64,000 bases of DNA from Blattabacterium cuenoti (GCF_014251375.1 NZ_CP059187.1:1-64000); one strand, 5' to 3'; shown: positions 1 through 10,821, counted from the stretch's first letter. The notes: a model not told the origin generated them from the letters alone. Program-made: numbers and translations.

Positions 1-1251
1 ATGGATAATGAAGCTTTAATAGATTCTTTTTCAGATTTTAAATCAGAAAAAAATATAGATAGAGTTAATCTCATGGCTATTTTGGAAGAATCTATACGAT
101 GTGTATTAAGAAAAAAATACAATTCTTCTAAGAATTATGATATTATTGTTAATCCTGATCAAGGGGATTTAGAAATTTGGAGAAATCGCATAGTAGTTCA
201 AGATGGAACAGTAAAAGATGTCAATAAGGAAATAGAATTATCTACTGCTCGTAAAATAGAACAAGATTTCGAAATAGGAGAAGAAGTTACGGAAAAAGTT
301 GAGCTAAAATCTCTTGGGAGAAGATCTATTTTATCTCTAAGACAAAATCTCCTTTCAAAAGTAAACGAATATGACAATACAAATACTTATCAAAAATTTA
401 AAAAAAAAATAGGAGAAATTATTAACGTTGAAGTCTATCACATTTTACCTAGACAAATTATTATGAGAGATGAAGAACAAAATGAAATGGTTCTTCCGAA
501 ACAAGAGCAAATTCCAAATGATTTTTTCCGTAAAGGAGATCCTATTCGAGTACTAGTGAAACGAGTAGATTGGAAAGATAACAAACCTTTTGCTATTTTG
601 ACTAGAAGAGATGATACTTTTCTTGAGGAACTTTTAAAACTAGAAATTCCTGAGATTTCTGAAGGATTAATCACTGTCAAGAAAGTTGCACGTATTCCAG
701 GAGAAAAAGCAAAAGTATCTGTAGAATCTTATGATGATCGCATAGATCCTGTAGGTGCTTGTGTAGGAATGAAAGGTTCTAGAATTCATCCTATTGTAAG
801 AGAATTAAAAAACGAAAACATAGATGTAATTAATTATACATCTAATACGCAACTATATATAACAAGAGCTTTAAGTCCGGCTAAAGTTTCTATGATGGAA
901 GTTGACGAAAAACACAAATATGTCAACGTATATGTAAAACTAGAAGAAATATCTAAAGCCATTGGAAGAGGAGGTCAAAATATAAAATTAGCCAGTCAAT
1001 TAACTGGATACAAAATACATATATTTAGAGATTTTCCTTATGAAGATGATGTCGAATTAACAGAATTTTCTGATGAAATAGAACCAGAAATATTAGAAAA
1101 ATTTCACAAAGTAGGATTAAATACGGCAAAGTCAGTTTTAAATTATAGAAACAATGATCTTAGCGAACGGATAGACATAGAAGAAAAAACTCTAACTAAA
1201 GTAGTTAGAATACTCAAAAAAGAATTTGAAGAAGAATTCAATAATAATTAA
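1..1251 (+). CDS. nusA: Transcription termination/antitermination factor NusA
   Basis: NusA binds RNA polymerase and nascent RNA and modulates pausing, termination and antitermination. The 416-residue product has the N-terminal polymerase-binding region (about 1-130), an S1-like segment (about 135-200) and two KH modules with visible GxxG loops, GMKG near residue 258 and GRGG near residue 324. It lacks the C-terminal acidic repeats of the E. coli protein, as is normal in Bacteroidetes, whose NusA is about 410 residues. The ATG is the first base of the window. It fits the family N-terminus (MDNEALIDSFSDFK), so the gene is probably complete. infB follows after 38 bases, the classic nusA-infB pairing. 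Confidence 0.96.
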   Translation: MDNEALIDSFSDFKSEKNIDRVNLMAILEESIRCVLRKKYNSSKNYDIIVNPDQGDLEIWRNRIVVQDGTVKDVNKEIELSTARKIEQDFEIGEEVTEKVELKSLGRRSILSLRQNLLSKVNEYDNTNTYQKFKKKIGEIINVEVYHILPRQIIMRDEEQNEMVLPKQEQIPNDFFRKGDPIRVLVKRVDWKDNKPFAILTRRDDTFLEELLKLEIPEISEGLITVKKVARIPGEKAKVSVESYDDRIDPVGACVGMKGSRIHPIVRELKNENIDVINYTSNTQLYITRALSPAKVSMMEVDEKHKYVNVYVKLEEISKAIGRGGQNIKLASQLTGYKIHIFRDFPYEDDVELTEFSDEIEPEILEKFHKVGLNTAKSVLNYRNNDLSERIDIEEKTLTKVVRILKKEFEEEFNNN

Positions 1252-1289
1252 TCTAAATTTTTACTTTTGTTCTTATTTTAGATTTATAT

Positions 1290-3944
1290 ATGACTGATAA
1301 AATCAGATTAAAAACAGTATTAACGAAATTTAATATTTCCTTACAAAGAGTGGTCAATTTTTTGCAAAGAAAAGGAATAAAAATAGAAAACAATCCTAAC
1401 GCAAAAATAGAAGAAAAAGTGTATAGATTTCTCGTAAGAGAATTTCAAACTTATAAAGAGATACGAGATGCTTCTGAAAAAGCTTTTTTACAAAAGAGAA
1501 TTGAAAAAGAAAAAATAAAAAAAGAAGTTATAAGTAATCAGAAAATTATTCGTGCAAGATCAGAAAGAATTATTAGGTTTAAAAAACTAGGTAAAATAGA
1601 CATTGATATATTCGAAAAAAAATATGGAAATGGAAAAGAAAAAAAAAATAATCAACACGAACATAAGTATAAAAAACCTGCATTAGAAAAAAACAGAGAA
1701 AAAGAGAACAAGCCAGAACATATAGATACGGTCTATCAAAAACTAGATGGAGTAATGTTAACAGGAGATAGGATAGATCTTTCTCAATTTGAAAGAAAAA
1801 AAACAAAACAAGAGAACAATCCCATTTTTCTTAAAAAGAAACGTAAAAGAATTAATAAAAAAAAAGAAATCCTTATTGAGGATATAAAAAATGTTCCAGT
1901 AAATAGAAAAAAACAAGAGAAAGAAAAGAAAGATAATAACAAAAATTATTCTTATCCTTTTGATAAAAAAATGGGAAAAGAAAAATCAAAAAATAAGAAA
2001 CATTATCAAAAATCTATAATTACTAATGAACGAATTGAAAAACAAATTAAAGAAACTTTAGAAAAGATTTCTTCAAAAAAGGGAATTAAATCAAAATACT
2101 CAAAGATTAGAAAAGAAAAACGACAATACAAAAAAGAAAAAAAAATTATTCAAAATGAAATTGAAAATAAAAAACAAGACAAAATTCTTAAAATAGCTGA
2201 ATTTACAACTGTTAATGAATTAGCATCTATGATGAACGTTAATGCAACAGATGTAATCGTTTCTTGTATGTCTTTAGGGATCATGGTGACCATGAACCAA
2301 AGATTGGACGCAGAAATTTTAACACTTGTTTCTGATGAATTCGGATACAATGTAGAATTTGTAGGATTAGATTTAGAAGAAGCTATTCAAGGAGATCAGG
2401 ATTTAGAAGAAAATCTAAAACCTAGACACCCGATTATTACTGTAATGGGACATGTAGATCATGGAAAAACATCTTTGTTAGATTATATTAGAAATACTAA
2501 TGTAATTGCTGGAGAAGCGGGAGGAATTACTCAACATATAGCGGCTTATAGTGTAGAACTATCTAAAAATCAAAATATTACTTTTCTTGATACTCCTGGT
2601 CATGAAGCTTTCACAGCCATGAGAGCCAGAGGAACTCAAATAACAGACATAGCAATTATAGTGATTGCTTCAGACGATCAAGTAATGCCTCAAACTAAAG
2701 AAGCGATTAGCCATGCAAAAGCAGCAAATGTTCCTATTATTTTTGTATTCAATAAAATTGATAAACCTAATGCAAATCCTGATAAAATTAGAGAACAGTT
2801 AGCTAACTTGAATTTTTTGGTAGAAGAATGGGGGGGGAAATATCCATCTCAAGAAATTTCAGCAAAATTAGGAAACGGAATAGATAAACTATTAGAAAAG
2901 GTTCTGATATTATCCGAATTTTTAGACTTAAAAGCAAATCCAAATAAACCTGCTATAGGAACTGTCATAGAAGCCTCTTTAGATAAAGGAAGAGGATATA
3001 TAACAACCTTGCTTTTACAAGGCGGAACATTAAAAGTAGGAGATTATGTTTTAGCAGGAAGTCATCATGGAAAAGTAAAAAGTATTTTAGATGAACGTGG
3101 AAAATCTCTTTCTACTTCAGGTCCATCAAAACCTATTACAATTTTAGGATTAAATGGAGCGCCTACAGCTGGAGATAAATTTAAAGTATTTCAAGATGAA
3201 AAAATCGCCAAACAACTTGCCTCTAGAAGAGAACAACTACAAAGAGAACAAAATATAAGAGCTCAAAAACATTTAACATTAGATGAAATAGGGAGACGGA
3301 TAGCTTTAGGTTATTTTAAAGAAGTAAAAATTATTCTTAAAGGCGATGTAGACGGATCTGTAGAAGCTATTGCTGATTCTCTACAAAAATTATCTATAAA
3401 TAAAATTATGATCAACATTATATATAAAAGTATTGGTCAAATTACTGAATCAGATGTTTTATTGGCAAGCGCTTCAGATGCTATTATAATCGGATTTAAT
3501 GTTCGTCCAAATACTGGAGCTAAAAATATAGCAAAAAAAGAAAATATAGAAATCAGAACTTATTCAATTATATATGATGTAATTAATGACATTCAAGAAG
3601 CTATGGATGGAATGCTTTCTCCAGAAATAAGAGAAAAAATATTAGGGAATGCAGAAATAAGAGAAATTTTCAATATTCCAAAAACAGGGACTATAGCAGG
3701 CTGTATGGTCGTTGAAGGAAAATTATTACGTCAAGCAAAAGTAAGACTAATCAGAGAAGGAATTGTTATCCATAATGGAATTTTTACTTCTCTCAAACGT
3801 TTTAAAGAAGATGTAAAAGAAGTTTCTAAAGGATATGAATGCGGGTTAGGAATAAAAGATTACCATAACCTAAAATATGGAGATATTGTAGAAGTTTATG
3901 AAGAATTAATTACAACAGATAAGAATAAAAGTAGAAAAAAATAA
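1290..3944 (+). CDS. infB: Translation initiation factor IF-2
   Basis: IF-2 is the GTPase that brings initiator tRNA to the 30S subunit and promotes subunit joining. The first ~300 residues are a Lys/Glu/Asn-rich low-complexity linker encoded by A-rich DNA. The conserved part starts with an IF2-N type segment near residue 310. The G domain shows GHVDHGKT (about 386-393), DTPGH (about 434-438) and NKID (about 488-491), followed by domains II, III and the C-terminal fMet-tRNA-binding domain. Length 884 is within the family range. A run of eight G at 2830-2837 lies in the G domain and could be slippage-prone. aspS starts 13 bases after the stop, so nusA-infB-aspS may be one transcript. Confidence 0.97.
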   Translation: MTDKIRLKTVLTKFNISLQRVVNFLQRKGIKIENNPNAKIEEKVYRFLVREFQTYKEIRDASEKAFLQKRIEKEKIKKEVISNQKIIRARSERIIRFKKLGKIDIDIFEKKYGNGKEKKNNQHEHKYKKPALEKNREKENKPEHIDTVYQKLDGVMLTGDRIDLSQFERKKTKQENNPIFLKKKRKRINKKKEILIEDIKNVPVNRKKQEKEKKDNNKNYSYPFDKKMGKEKSKNKKHYQKSIITNERIEKQIKETLEKISSKKGIKSKYSKIRKEKRQYKKEKKIIQNEIENKKQDKILKIAEFTTVNELASMMNVNATDVIVSCMSLGIMVTMNQRLDAEILTLVSDEFGYNVEFVGLDLEEAIQGDQDLEENLKPRHPIITVMGHVDHGKTSLLDYIRNTNVIAGEAGGITQHIAAYSVELSKNQNITFLDTPGHEAFTAMRARGTQITDIAIIVIASDDQVMPQTKEAISHAKAANVPIIFVFNKIDKPNANPDKIREQLANLNFLVEEWGGKYPSQEISAKLGNGIDKLLEKVLILSEFLDLKANPNKPAIGTVIEASLDKGRGYITTLLLQGGTLKVGDYVLAGSHHGKVKSILDERGKSLSTSGPSKPITILGLNGAPTAGDKFKVFQDEKIAKQLASRREQLQREQNIRAQKHLTLDEIGRRIALGYFKEVKIILKGDVDGSVEAIADSLQKLSINKIMINIIYKSIGQITESDVLLASASDAIIIGFNVRPNTGAKNIAKKENIEIRTYSIIYDVINDIQEAMDGMLSPEIREKILGNAEIREIFNIPKTGTIAGCMVVEGKLLRQAKVRLIREGIVIHNGIFTSLKRFKEDVKEVSKGYECGLGIKDYHNLKYGDIVEVYEELITTDKNKSRKK

Positions 3945-3957
3945 TAGATCCAATCAG

Positions 3958-5697
3958 ATGAATGAAATAATATATAGAACACATAATTGTGGAGAACTAT
4001 GTAAAAAGGATATTGGAAAAAATGTAGTTTTATCTGGATGGATTCAAAAATTGAGAAATCTAGGGTCTATAACTTTTATAGATCTTAGAGATTATTTTGG
4101 AATCACACAGCTAATTCTTTCAAAAAAACTAAAAAAAAAAAATCCTGAATTAGGCAAGGAATTTATCATTAAAATTAGCGGTATAGTAGGAGAAAGAGTC
4201 TCTAAAAATTATAAAATTTATACAGGTGAAATAGAAGTATTCGTTTCTCAATTAGAGATATTGAATTACTCTACAAAACCTCCTTTTTTAATAGAAGACC
4301 AGACAGATGGGGATGAAGTATCTCGTATGAAGTACAGGTATCTTGATATACGAAGAAATCCAATAAAAAATAATTTAAAACTTCGTCATAAAATTTCTTT
4401 AGAAATACGAAATTTTCTTTCTAAAAATGGATTTCTAGAGATAGAAACACCTATATTAATTAATCATACTCCTGAAGGGGCTAGAAGTTTTGTTGTTCCA
4501 TCTAGAATACATTCTAGAAAATTTTATTCTTTACCTCAATCCCCTCAATTATTTAAACAATTATTGATGATTGGTGGAATTGATAGATATTTTCAAATTG
4601 TAAAATGTTTTCGAGATGAAGATGCTCGTTCGGATAGACAAATAGAATTTACACAAATAGACTGTGAAATGGTTTTTGTCAATGTAAATGATATACTATC
4701 ATTTTTTGAAAATTTTATAAAACATATCTTCAAAGAAGTAAAAAATATTCAATTGGAACCTTTTAAACGGATTTCCTATTCCGATGCAATTAAAATGTAT
4801 GGAACAGATACACCTGATATACAAATTGATATAAAATTCTTGGAATTGAAGGATTTCTTTTTTAAAAGAAACTCTTTTTTTTTGAAAAAAAAAGAATTTA
4901 CAATGGGGGTGTCAATTCCAAATAGAAGTCACTATACATGTGAAAAAATAAATTTCATTATTGAACAGATAAAACAAAAAGAGTTAGAAATTGAAACCAT
5001 TTTTTGGTTGAAATATTTTCCAGATAAAACATTTTTTTCTTCTATGAACAGTTTTATGAACAATGAAGAAGATCTTGTAAAGTATTTTAAAGCAAACCCC
5101 GGAGATTTGTTGTTCATTTTTTACGGAATAAAAACAGAAAAAAAACATAAACTAAATCAATTACGTTTAGAAATAATCCATTGTTTAAATCTGATAGAAA
5201 AGAGAAAAAAAACATTAAAACCATTATGGATCATAGATTTTCCTCTTTTAGAATGGAATGAAAATATTCAGAAATATAAACCTTTTCATCATCCTTTTAC
5301 TAACCCAAAAAAAGAAGACGTTCATTTCTTGGAACATTTTCCGGAAAATGTTCGTTCACAGTCTTACGATCTTATAATCAATGGAGTTGAAATAGGAGGT
5401 GGATCTATTCGGATTCATAATAAGAACATTCAAAACTTAATTTTGAAACATTTAGGTCTTTCTACAAAAGAAATTCAATCTCAATTTGGTTTTTTTATCA
5501 ATGCTTTTGAATATGGAGTTCCCCCACATGGGGGAATTGCTTTCGGCCTAGATAGATTAATTTCAATTTTAGAAGGAAAAGAAAATATAAAAGAATTTAT
5601 TGCATTTCCAAAAAATAATTCTGGAAAAGATCTAATGATTAATGCTCCATATTTTTTAGAAAAAAACAAATTAAAAGAATTAAACTTGTTGTTATAA
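3958..5697 (+). CDS. aspS: Aspartyl-tRNA synthetase
   Basis: This class II synthetase charges tRNA-Asp with aspartate. An OB-fold anticodon-binding domain occupies about residues 1-110. The catalytic core shows the QSPQ aspartate-site motif near residue 193, class II motif 2 with FRDEDARSDRQIEFTQID near 218-235, and motif 3 GIAFGLDRL near 525-533. The 579 residues include the GAD-type insertion expected in bacterial AspRS, although that region (about 290-410) is poorly conserved and Phe/Lys-rich here. It lies 13 bases after infB on the same strand and ends convergently with ppa. Confidence 0.96.
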   Translation: MNEIIYRTHNCGELCKKDIGKNVVLSGWIQKLRNLGSITFIDLRDYFGITQLILSKKLKKKNPELGKEFIIKISGIVGERVSKNYKIYTGEIEVFVSQLEILNYSTKPPFLIEDQTDGDEVSRMKYRYLDIRRNPIKNNLKLRHKISLEIRNFLSKNGFLEIETPILINHTPEGARSFVVPSRIHSRKFYSLPQSPQLFKQLLMIGGIDRYFQIVKCFRDEDARSDRQIEFTQIDCEMVFVNVNDILSFFENFIKHIFKEVKNIQLEPFKRISYSDAIKMYGTDTPDIQIDIKFLELKDFFFKRNSFFLKKKEFTMGVSIPNRSHYTCEKINFIIEQIKQKELEIETIFWLKYFPDKTFFSSMNSFMNNEEDLVKYFKANPGDLLFIFYGIKTEKKHKLNQLRLEIIHCLNLIEKRKKTLKPLWIIDFPLLEWNENIQKYKPFHHPFTNPKKEDVHFLEHFPENVRSQSYDLIINGVEIGGGSIRIHNKNIQNLILKHLGLSTKEIQSQFGFFINAFEYGVPPHGGIAFGLDRLISILEGKENIKEFIAFPKNNSGKDLMINAPYFLEKNKLKELNLLL

Positions 5698-5708
5698 AAA
5701 TTTAACAT

Positions 5709-6197
5709 CTATTCTTTTTTTTTATATCTAGAATAAGATTCTTTATAAACAGAAATAGCTTCTTTTTTATTTTTCCAATCTCCTACTGTTACTTTCTTTC
5801 CTTCTAAATCTTTATAAACCATAAAAAAATGTTCTATTTCTTTTTTAGTATGAGAAGAAACTTCATTAATATTATTAATTGTATTATAGTTTGGATCTTT
5901 TATAGGGACACAAATAATTTTTTCATCTTCTCCTTTTTCATCAGTCATAAAAAAAATTCCAATAGGTTTAACTCGAATCAAACAACCAGGAATAGTAGGT
6001 TCAGTTAAAAAAACCAAAACATCCAATGGATCTCCATCTTTTGAAAGAGTTTTTGGAATGAAACCATAATCTGTAGGATAACTCATAGGAGAATACAAAA
6101 CTCTATCCAAACGAATTAAATTACTTTTTTTATCAAATTCATATTTGTTTCTACTCCCTTTGGGGATTTCAATTAATACATCAAAATTAACTTCCAT
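5709..6197 (-). CDS. ppa: Inorganic pyrophosphatase (family I)
   Basis: This cytoplasmic enzyme hydrolyses pyrophosphate to two phosphates and so pulls biosynthetic reactions forward. The family I signature DGDPLDVLV is at residues 54-62, and the N-terminal IPKGSRNKYEFD substrate-binding segment and the YPTDYGFIP motif are intact. At 162 residues it is slightly shorter than the usual 170-175. It starts 9 bases downstream of the E2 acyltransferase gene on the same strand, so the two are probably co-transcribed. Its 3' end converges on aspS with only 11 bases between them. Confidence 0.96.
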   Translation of the reverse strand: MEVNFDVLIEIPKGSRNKYEFDKKSNLIRLDRVLYSPMSYPTDYGFIPKTLSKDGDPLDVLVFLTEPTIPGCLIRVKPIGIFFMTDEKGEDEKIICVPIKDPNYNTINNINEVSSHTKKEIEHFFMVYKDLEGKKVTVGDWKNKKEAISVYKESYSRYKKKE

Positions 6198-6206
6198 ATT
6201 TATTCA

Positions 6207-7385
6207 CTATATTATTTTTGTACAACAATTAAATTTTTCTAAATACAAAGCAACTTGTTTCGCAAATCCACCACCTAAAATACCATCTATTACTCTATGA
6301 TCATAAGAGTGTGATAAATAAATTTTATGTCTAACCCCAATAAAATCTCCTTCTGGAGTTTCTATTATGGAAAGTTTTTTTTGTATCACTCCTATTGCCA
6401 ATATAGCCACTTGCGGTTGATGAATAATAGGAGTTCCAAATAAATTTCCAAAACTACCAATATTACTTATTGTATAAGTCCCTCCTTGCGTTTCTTCAGG
6501 TCTTAATTGGTTAGATTTAGCTCTTTTTATTAAATCGTTAATAATTTTTATTAATCCTCCTAAACTATAGGAATCTGCGTGTTTAATTACTGGAACAATC
6601 AAATTACCATTAGGCAATGCAGTAGCTAATCCTATATGGATATTTTTTTTTTTTATAATATTAGTTCCATGAACTGAAATATTTATCATAGGAAGATCTT
6701 TGATAGCTTTCACTACACATTCAACAAATACAGACATTAAAGTCAATTTTTCTCCTGTATTCTTCTGAAAAGCATCTTTCAGTTTTTCTCTCCACTTTAC
6801 AATATTTGTAACATCTGCTTCAACAAAAGAAGTAACATGTGCAGATATATTTTTACTTTCTATCATATGTGATGCCGTCATTTTACGCATTCTATCCATT
6901 TCTATAATTTCCTCCTCACTACTATTATTATGAGAATATTGTAAAGGAAAAATAATTTTATTTTCTGTATTTCTAAAATGAATATATTTTAATATATCTT
7001 TTTTAGTTACACGTCCTTTTGTACCGCCGGTCCCTTCTATAGTTTCTAATTCATAGAAATTAATTCCTTCTCTTCGAGCAATAGAACGTACAAGAGGAGA
7101 ATAAAATCTTTTTTTGAATAACTCTTTTTCTTTCTCCTTTATTTCTTCTAATTCTAAAATAGCTATAGCCGTTCCTACTTTAACCACTTCATTTGGAAAA
7201 AATAATTTTTTTTTCAAAATTCCATTTACAGGAGAAGAAATTTCAGAATCTATTTTATCCGTAGCTATCTCTACTAAGAGATCTTCTTTTCTTATAGAAT
7301 CTCCTTCTTTTTTTAACCAACGAATGATAGTCGCCTCTGCTATACTTTCACCCATGGCTGGAAGGGTCAAATTATACTCGGACAT
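6207..7385 (-). CDS. 2-oxo acid dehydrogenase E2 (dihydrolipoamide acyltransferase)
   Basis: E2 core subunit that passes acyl groups from a lipoyl arm to CoA. One lipoyl domain occupies residues 1-80 with the lipoylated Lys44 in ATDKIDSE. A peripheral subunit-binding domain is at about 93-133 (PLVRSIARREGI...GRVTKKDI). The catalytic domain ends with the DHRVIDG motif (His363, Asp367). The N-terminus TLPAMGESIAEATI resembles the E2 forms that flavobacteria use for branched-chain or pyruvate complexes. It is clearly distinct from the sucB product near 54.2 kb. No E1 or E3 gene lies nearby, so which oxo acid it serves cannot be decided here. ppa follows 9 bases downstream. Confidence 0.92.
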   Translation of the reverse strand: MSEYNLTLPAMGESIAEATIIRWLKKEGDSIRKEDLLVEIATDKIDSEISSPVNGILKKKLFFPNEVVKVGTAIAILELEEIKEKEKELFKKRFYSPLVRSIARREGINFYELETIEGTGGTKGRVTKKDILKYIHFRNTENKIIFPLQYSHNNSSEEEIIEMDRMRKMTASHMIESKNISAHVTSFVEADVTNIVKWREKLKDAFQKNTGEKLTLMSVFVECVVKAIKDLPMINISVHGTNIIKKKNIHIGLATALPNGNLIVPVIKHADSYSLGGLIKIINDLIKRAKSNQLRPEETQGGTYTISNIGSFGNLFGTPIIHQPQVAILAIGVIQKKLSIIETPEGDFIGVRHKIYLSHSYDHRVIDGILGGGFAKQVALYLEKFNCCTKII

Positions 7386-7484
7386 TTAAATTGTTATCGT
7401 TTTATATATTATTATTTTTGTTGATATTAATTTTACAAAAAGAAAAAAACAATAAAATCAAAAATAATAAATTCATCTTAAAAA

Positions 7485-9050
7485 ATGAAAATTCTTTCAT
7501 TGAATCAAATTAAAAAAATTGATCAATACTGTATTGATAACGAAGATATTTCTTCTATAGAATTAATGGAAAGGGCAGCAAAAAGTTGTTTTAATTGGAT
7601 TAGAGAACATTATTCTCATCAACTCAGAAAAGTTTCATTTATAATATTAGTGGGAAATGGAAAGAATGGTGGGGATGGACTAGCTCTTTCTAGAATGTTA
7701 TATTTACATGGGGCTAATGTAAAAATATACATTGTTAATATTTCTAATCGTTTTTCAAAAGAATTTATAATTAATAAAAATAGAATAATAAAATATGGAA
7801 TAGAATTGCAAACAATTAATGAGGGAGAAAAATATCCATCTTTCAAGCATGATAAAAATAGTAAACTAATTGATGCAATTTTTGGAATAGGATTGAATCG
7901 TCCTATCAGAAAAAAATATTGGAAATCTTTTTTTCATTATATTAATAATTCCAAATTTTCATCTGTTATTTCTATAGATATTCCTTCTGGAATTTTTATA
8001 GGAAAAAGTCATGATAATTTTGAAGAGATTATAATAAAAGCTACTTATACATTAACCTTTCAATTTCCAAAACTTCCTTTTCTTTTGCAAGATTATGAAA
8101 ATTATGTTGGAAAATGGTATTTATTAAATATTGGATGGAAAGAAGAATTCATAAAAAATATTCATGTAAAAAAATTTTATATCAATGATATAGATATTCG
8201 TTACATATATAAAAAAAGAAAAAAATTTTCTCATAAAGGAAATTATGGAAATGGCCTCATTATAGGTGGAAGTTACGGAATGATTGGTTCGATTCTTCTT
8301 TCTGCAAAAGCAAGTTTTAGAGTAGGAATAGGAAAATTAAGTGTATATATTCCTCGTTGTGGAAATCAAATAATACAAACTTCTCTCCCAGAAGCAATTG
8401 TAAAAACAGATTTACAAGAAGATTTGATAAGTTCTATTCCTAATAGTTTTTTTACTAAAAAATATGATGCTATAGGAATCGGAATGGGAATGGGAAAACA
8501 TCCTATGACTGTATATGCGTTAGAATCTTTTTTGTTAAGAGTAAAAAAAAATAAAATTCCTCTAGTTATAGATGCAGATGCAATCAACATTCTATCTGAT
8601 CAATCATCAAACAAATTGTTAGATCTTTTAAAAGAAGAAACTATTCTGACTCCACATCAAAAAGAATTTGAAAGATTATGTGGAATATGGAAAAATGATT
8701 ATCAAAAATTAGATTTTTTGAAAAAATTTTCTGTCAAACATAAGGTTTTCGTTGTATTGAAAGGTGCGCATACTGTTATTTCGACTCCTCATGGGGAGCT
8801 TTACTTCAATAGTACTGGAAATCCGGGGATGTCTACAGCAGGAAGCGGAGATGTTTTGACTGGAATGATTACTGGACTCCTTTCTCAAGGTTATTCTCCA
8901 AAAGAATCTTGTATCATGGGGGTATACTTACATGGATTATCTGGTGACCTTTCTTCAAAAAAATTTAGTGAAGAATCTATAATAGCTATGGATATTCTAA
9001 ATTCTATAGGAAAAGCTTACAAAGAAATCAAAAAAAATAAAAATGAATGA
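7485..9050 (+). CDS. nnrD: Bifunctional NAD(P)H-hydrate epimerase/dehydratase
   Basis: A metabolite-repair enzyme: it epimerises and dehydrates the hydrated nicotinamide cofactors NADHX and NADPHX. The N-terminal YjeF_N epimerase domain (about 1-215) carries GNGKNGGDGLALSRML near residues 57-72. The C-terminal ribokinase-like dehydratase domain (about 235-515) carries GNPGMSTAGSGDVLTGMI near residues 445-462. Both halves are present and the length of 521 is typical of the fusion. It is divergent from the E2 gene (99-base gap) and convergent with lnt (14-base gap). Retention of a damage-repair enzyme in a reduced genome fits an active respiratory metabolism. Confidence 0.95.
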   Translation: MKILSLNQIKKIDQYCIDNEDISSIELMERAAKSCFNWIREHYSHQLRKVSFIILVGNGKNGGDGLALSRMLYLHGANVKIYIVNISNRFSKEFIINKNRIIKYGIELQTINEGEKYPSFKHDKNSKLIDAIFGIGLNRPIRKKYWKSFFHYINNSKFSSVISIDIPSGIFIGKSHDNFEEIIIKATYTLTFQFPKLPFLLQDYENYVGKWYLLNIGWKEEFIKNIHVKKFYINDIDIRYIYKKRKKFSHKGNYGNGLIIGGSYGMIGSILLSAKASFRVGIGKLSVYIPRCGNQIIQTSLPEAIVKTDLQEDLISSIPNSFFTKKYDAIGIGMGMGKHPMTVYALESFLLRVKKNKIPLVIDADAINILSDQSSNKLLDLLKEETILTPHQKEFERLCGIWKNDYQKLDFLKKFSVKHKVFVVLKGAHTVISTPHGELYFNSTGNPGMSTAGSGDVLTGMITGLLSQGYSPKESCIMGVYLHGLSGDLSSKKFSEESIIAMDILNSIGKAYKEIKKNKNE

Positions 9051-9064
9051 ATATTTTTTTGACC

Positions 9065-10732
9065 TTATTTATTTATACATACCATATACATAAACGTATA
9101 TAAAATAATTATTATTGATAATAATAAACTTATTTTAGAAATATAGTCTCCATATTTTATATAAAAAGTTTGATTTTTATTTATGAAAATTTTTTTTGAT
9201 AAAACTCCTTCTATTCCATATGGAATAGAAGATACAATTTCTCCTTTTTCGTCTATAAAACAAGATACACCAGTATTAGCAGATCTTACAATATATTTTC
9301 TATTTTCAATAGCTCTAAGACGTGCATAATATAAATGTTGCTGATATCCTTGTGACACCCCCCACCACGCATCATTAGTAATGATCACCATAAATTCTGC
9401 ATTTCTTTTAAAGAATTGAGATACATACTCCCCAAATACAGATTCATAGCATATAATAGGGGCAAACTTCACTTTTAAAAAAGGATGTAAAAATACAGAA
9501 TGAGGGTCATTTTGCTTTCCATGTTCCATAATTGAACCACCAAAATTAAGTAAAATGTTTCCTAATATAGGAAAAAGAAACCTTTTATAAGGAAAAGTTT
9601 CTACAGCAGGGACTAATTTAGATTTATGATGAATGACAACATCATCCTTGTACGTTCCTATTTGGATTATAGAATTATATATATCAATCCATTGAATATT
9701 ATTTTCATTTTTAAAAAAAATTGGATTAGAAGTTTTACTTCTGTTCTCTTTTTTATAAAGATCGAATAATTCTATTCCTGTAATAAATACTGTTTTTGGA
9801 GAAACTTTTTTGAGATAATTTCTAAATCCAGAAATTATGATTCTATTTTTCTTTAAGTCTTTTATAAAAATTTTAATTTCATTTCCTGGAAATGTAGTTT
9901 CAGGTGCTACAATAAAAGAATTATTTCCAATTTTTTTATCTATTAATTCTTTCAATAGAAAAATCAATCTTTCTGTTGACATTTTATATTTTTGATTATA
10001 TGGATTGATATTAGGCTGTAAAATTAAAACATCAACAGTTCTTCCTTTTTTTTTTTCTTCATTCTTTAAGTAGATATACTTTAAGTAGATATAGTTTGAA
10101 ATTAAAATGAGTAAAAAAATTTTTCCTATATTAAAAAGTATGTTTTTGTAGAAAAAAAGTACATTTTTATTTTCTTGATATTTTATAATAGAGTTGATAA
10201 ACCCTATATTGACCATCCATATCCATACTGTCCCTCCTAAAATTCCAGTATATTCATACCATTGAATCCACTCTATACGATTAGAAAATCCATTTCCTAA
10301 ATTTAACCATGGCCAGGATAATTCCCATTCTAAATGCATTTTTTCAAAAGAAATCCATATACAAACTAAAAATACATATCCTATTTTTTTACTTTTTACG
10401 TGTTTTTTTATCCATGAGTAAAACGTAAATACAACTGACATAAAAAAGGCATTAAGAATAACAGGAGCTAAATAAGCTTCTGTGGCAAAACTTCCATTAG
10501 GTCTTTTTGCATAAGATAACCACCATGTGGAGATAGCGTTCCAGGTCAAAAAAGCAGAAAAAGACAGTAAAAATATAGATAATAAAGAAAAATAATCATT
10601 AGTTTTAAATAACTGTTCTTCTACATATAAAAGTGGAATAAAAGCTATAAATAAAAGAAAAGGATTTCCGTTAGTAGGCCATCCTAATCCTAATAAAATT
10701 CCAGAAAGGAGACTATAGAAAAAAAATTCAAT
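9065..10732 (-). CDS. lnt: Apolipoprotein N-acyltransferase with no AUG start
   Basis: Inner-membrane enzyme that adds the third acyl chain to lipoproteins. A multi-pass N-terminal part is followed by a nitrilase-like domain. Numbered from the chosen start, the catalytic triad is Glu278 (APETTFPG), Lys372 (SKLVPAVETFP) and Cys428 (PIICYES). The longest ORF with a standard start begins at a TTG at 10549, inside a conserved transmembrane region. Reading further upstream gives an uninterrupted, family-like N-terminus including LLSGILLGLGWPTNGNPFLL. The frame is open to a TAA at 10775-10777 and has no ATG, GTG or TTG in this stretch. I place the start at an ATT at 10732 (555 residues); an ATA at 10744 is the alternative. 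A frameshift at the A8 tract (10719-10726) is also possible. Confidence 0.85.
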   Translation of the reverse strand: MEFFFYSLLSGILLGLGWPTNGNPFLLFIAFIPLLYVEEQLFKTNDYFSLLSIFLLSFSAFLTWNAISTWWLSYAKRPNGSFATEAYLAPVILNAFFMSVVFTFYSWIKKHVKSKKIGYVFLVCIWISFEKMHLEWELSWPWLNLGNGFSNRIEWIQWYEYTGILGGTVWIWMVNIGFINSIIKYQENKNVLFFYKNILFNIGKIFLLILISNYIYLKYIYLKNEEKKKGRTVDVLILQPNINPYNQKYKMSTERLIFLLKELIDKKIGNNSFIVAPETTFPGNEIKIFIKDLKKNRIIISGFRNYLKKVSPKTVFITGIELFDLYKKENRSKTSNPIFFKNENNIQWIDIYNSIIQIGTYKDDVVIHHKSKLVPAVETFPYKRFLFPILGNILLNFGGSIMEHGKQNDPHSVFLHPFLKVKFAPIICYESVFGEYVSQFFKRNAEFMVIITNDAWWGVSQGYQQHLYYARLRAIENRKYIVRSANTGVSCFIDEKGEIVSSIPYGIEGVLSKKIFINKNQTFYIKYGDYISKISLLLSIIIILYTFMYMVCINK

Positions 10733-10821
10733 TTTATTATGTATTGAATCACTTCTTATCTTATCTGATTTACATTAAAAATTACTTGACTGAAGACTAC
10801 ATTTCATAAAAAAAAATATTG

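Noticed and set aside
1250..1284. AATCTAAA/TTTAGATT pair between nusA and infB
   Set aside because: Eight mostly A/T pairs with a 19-base loop; not distinguishable from background in this AT-rich sequence.
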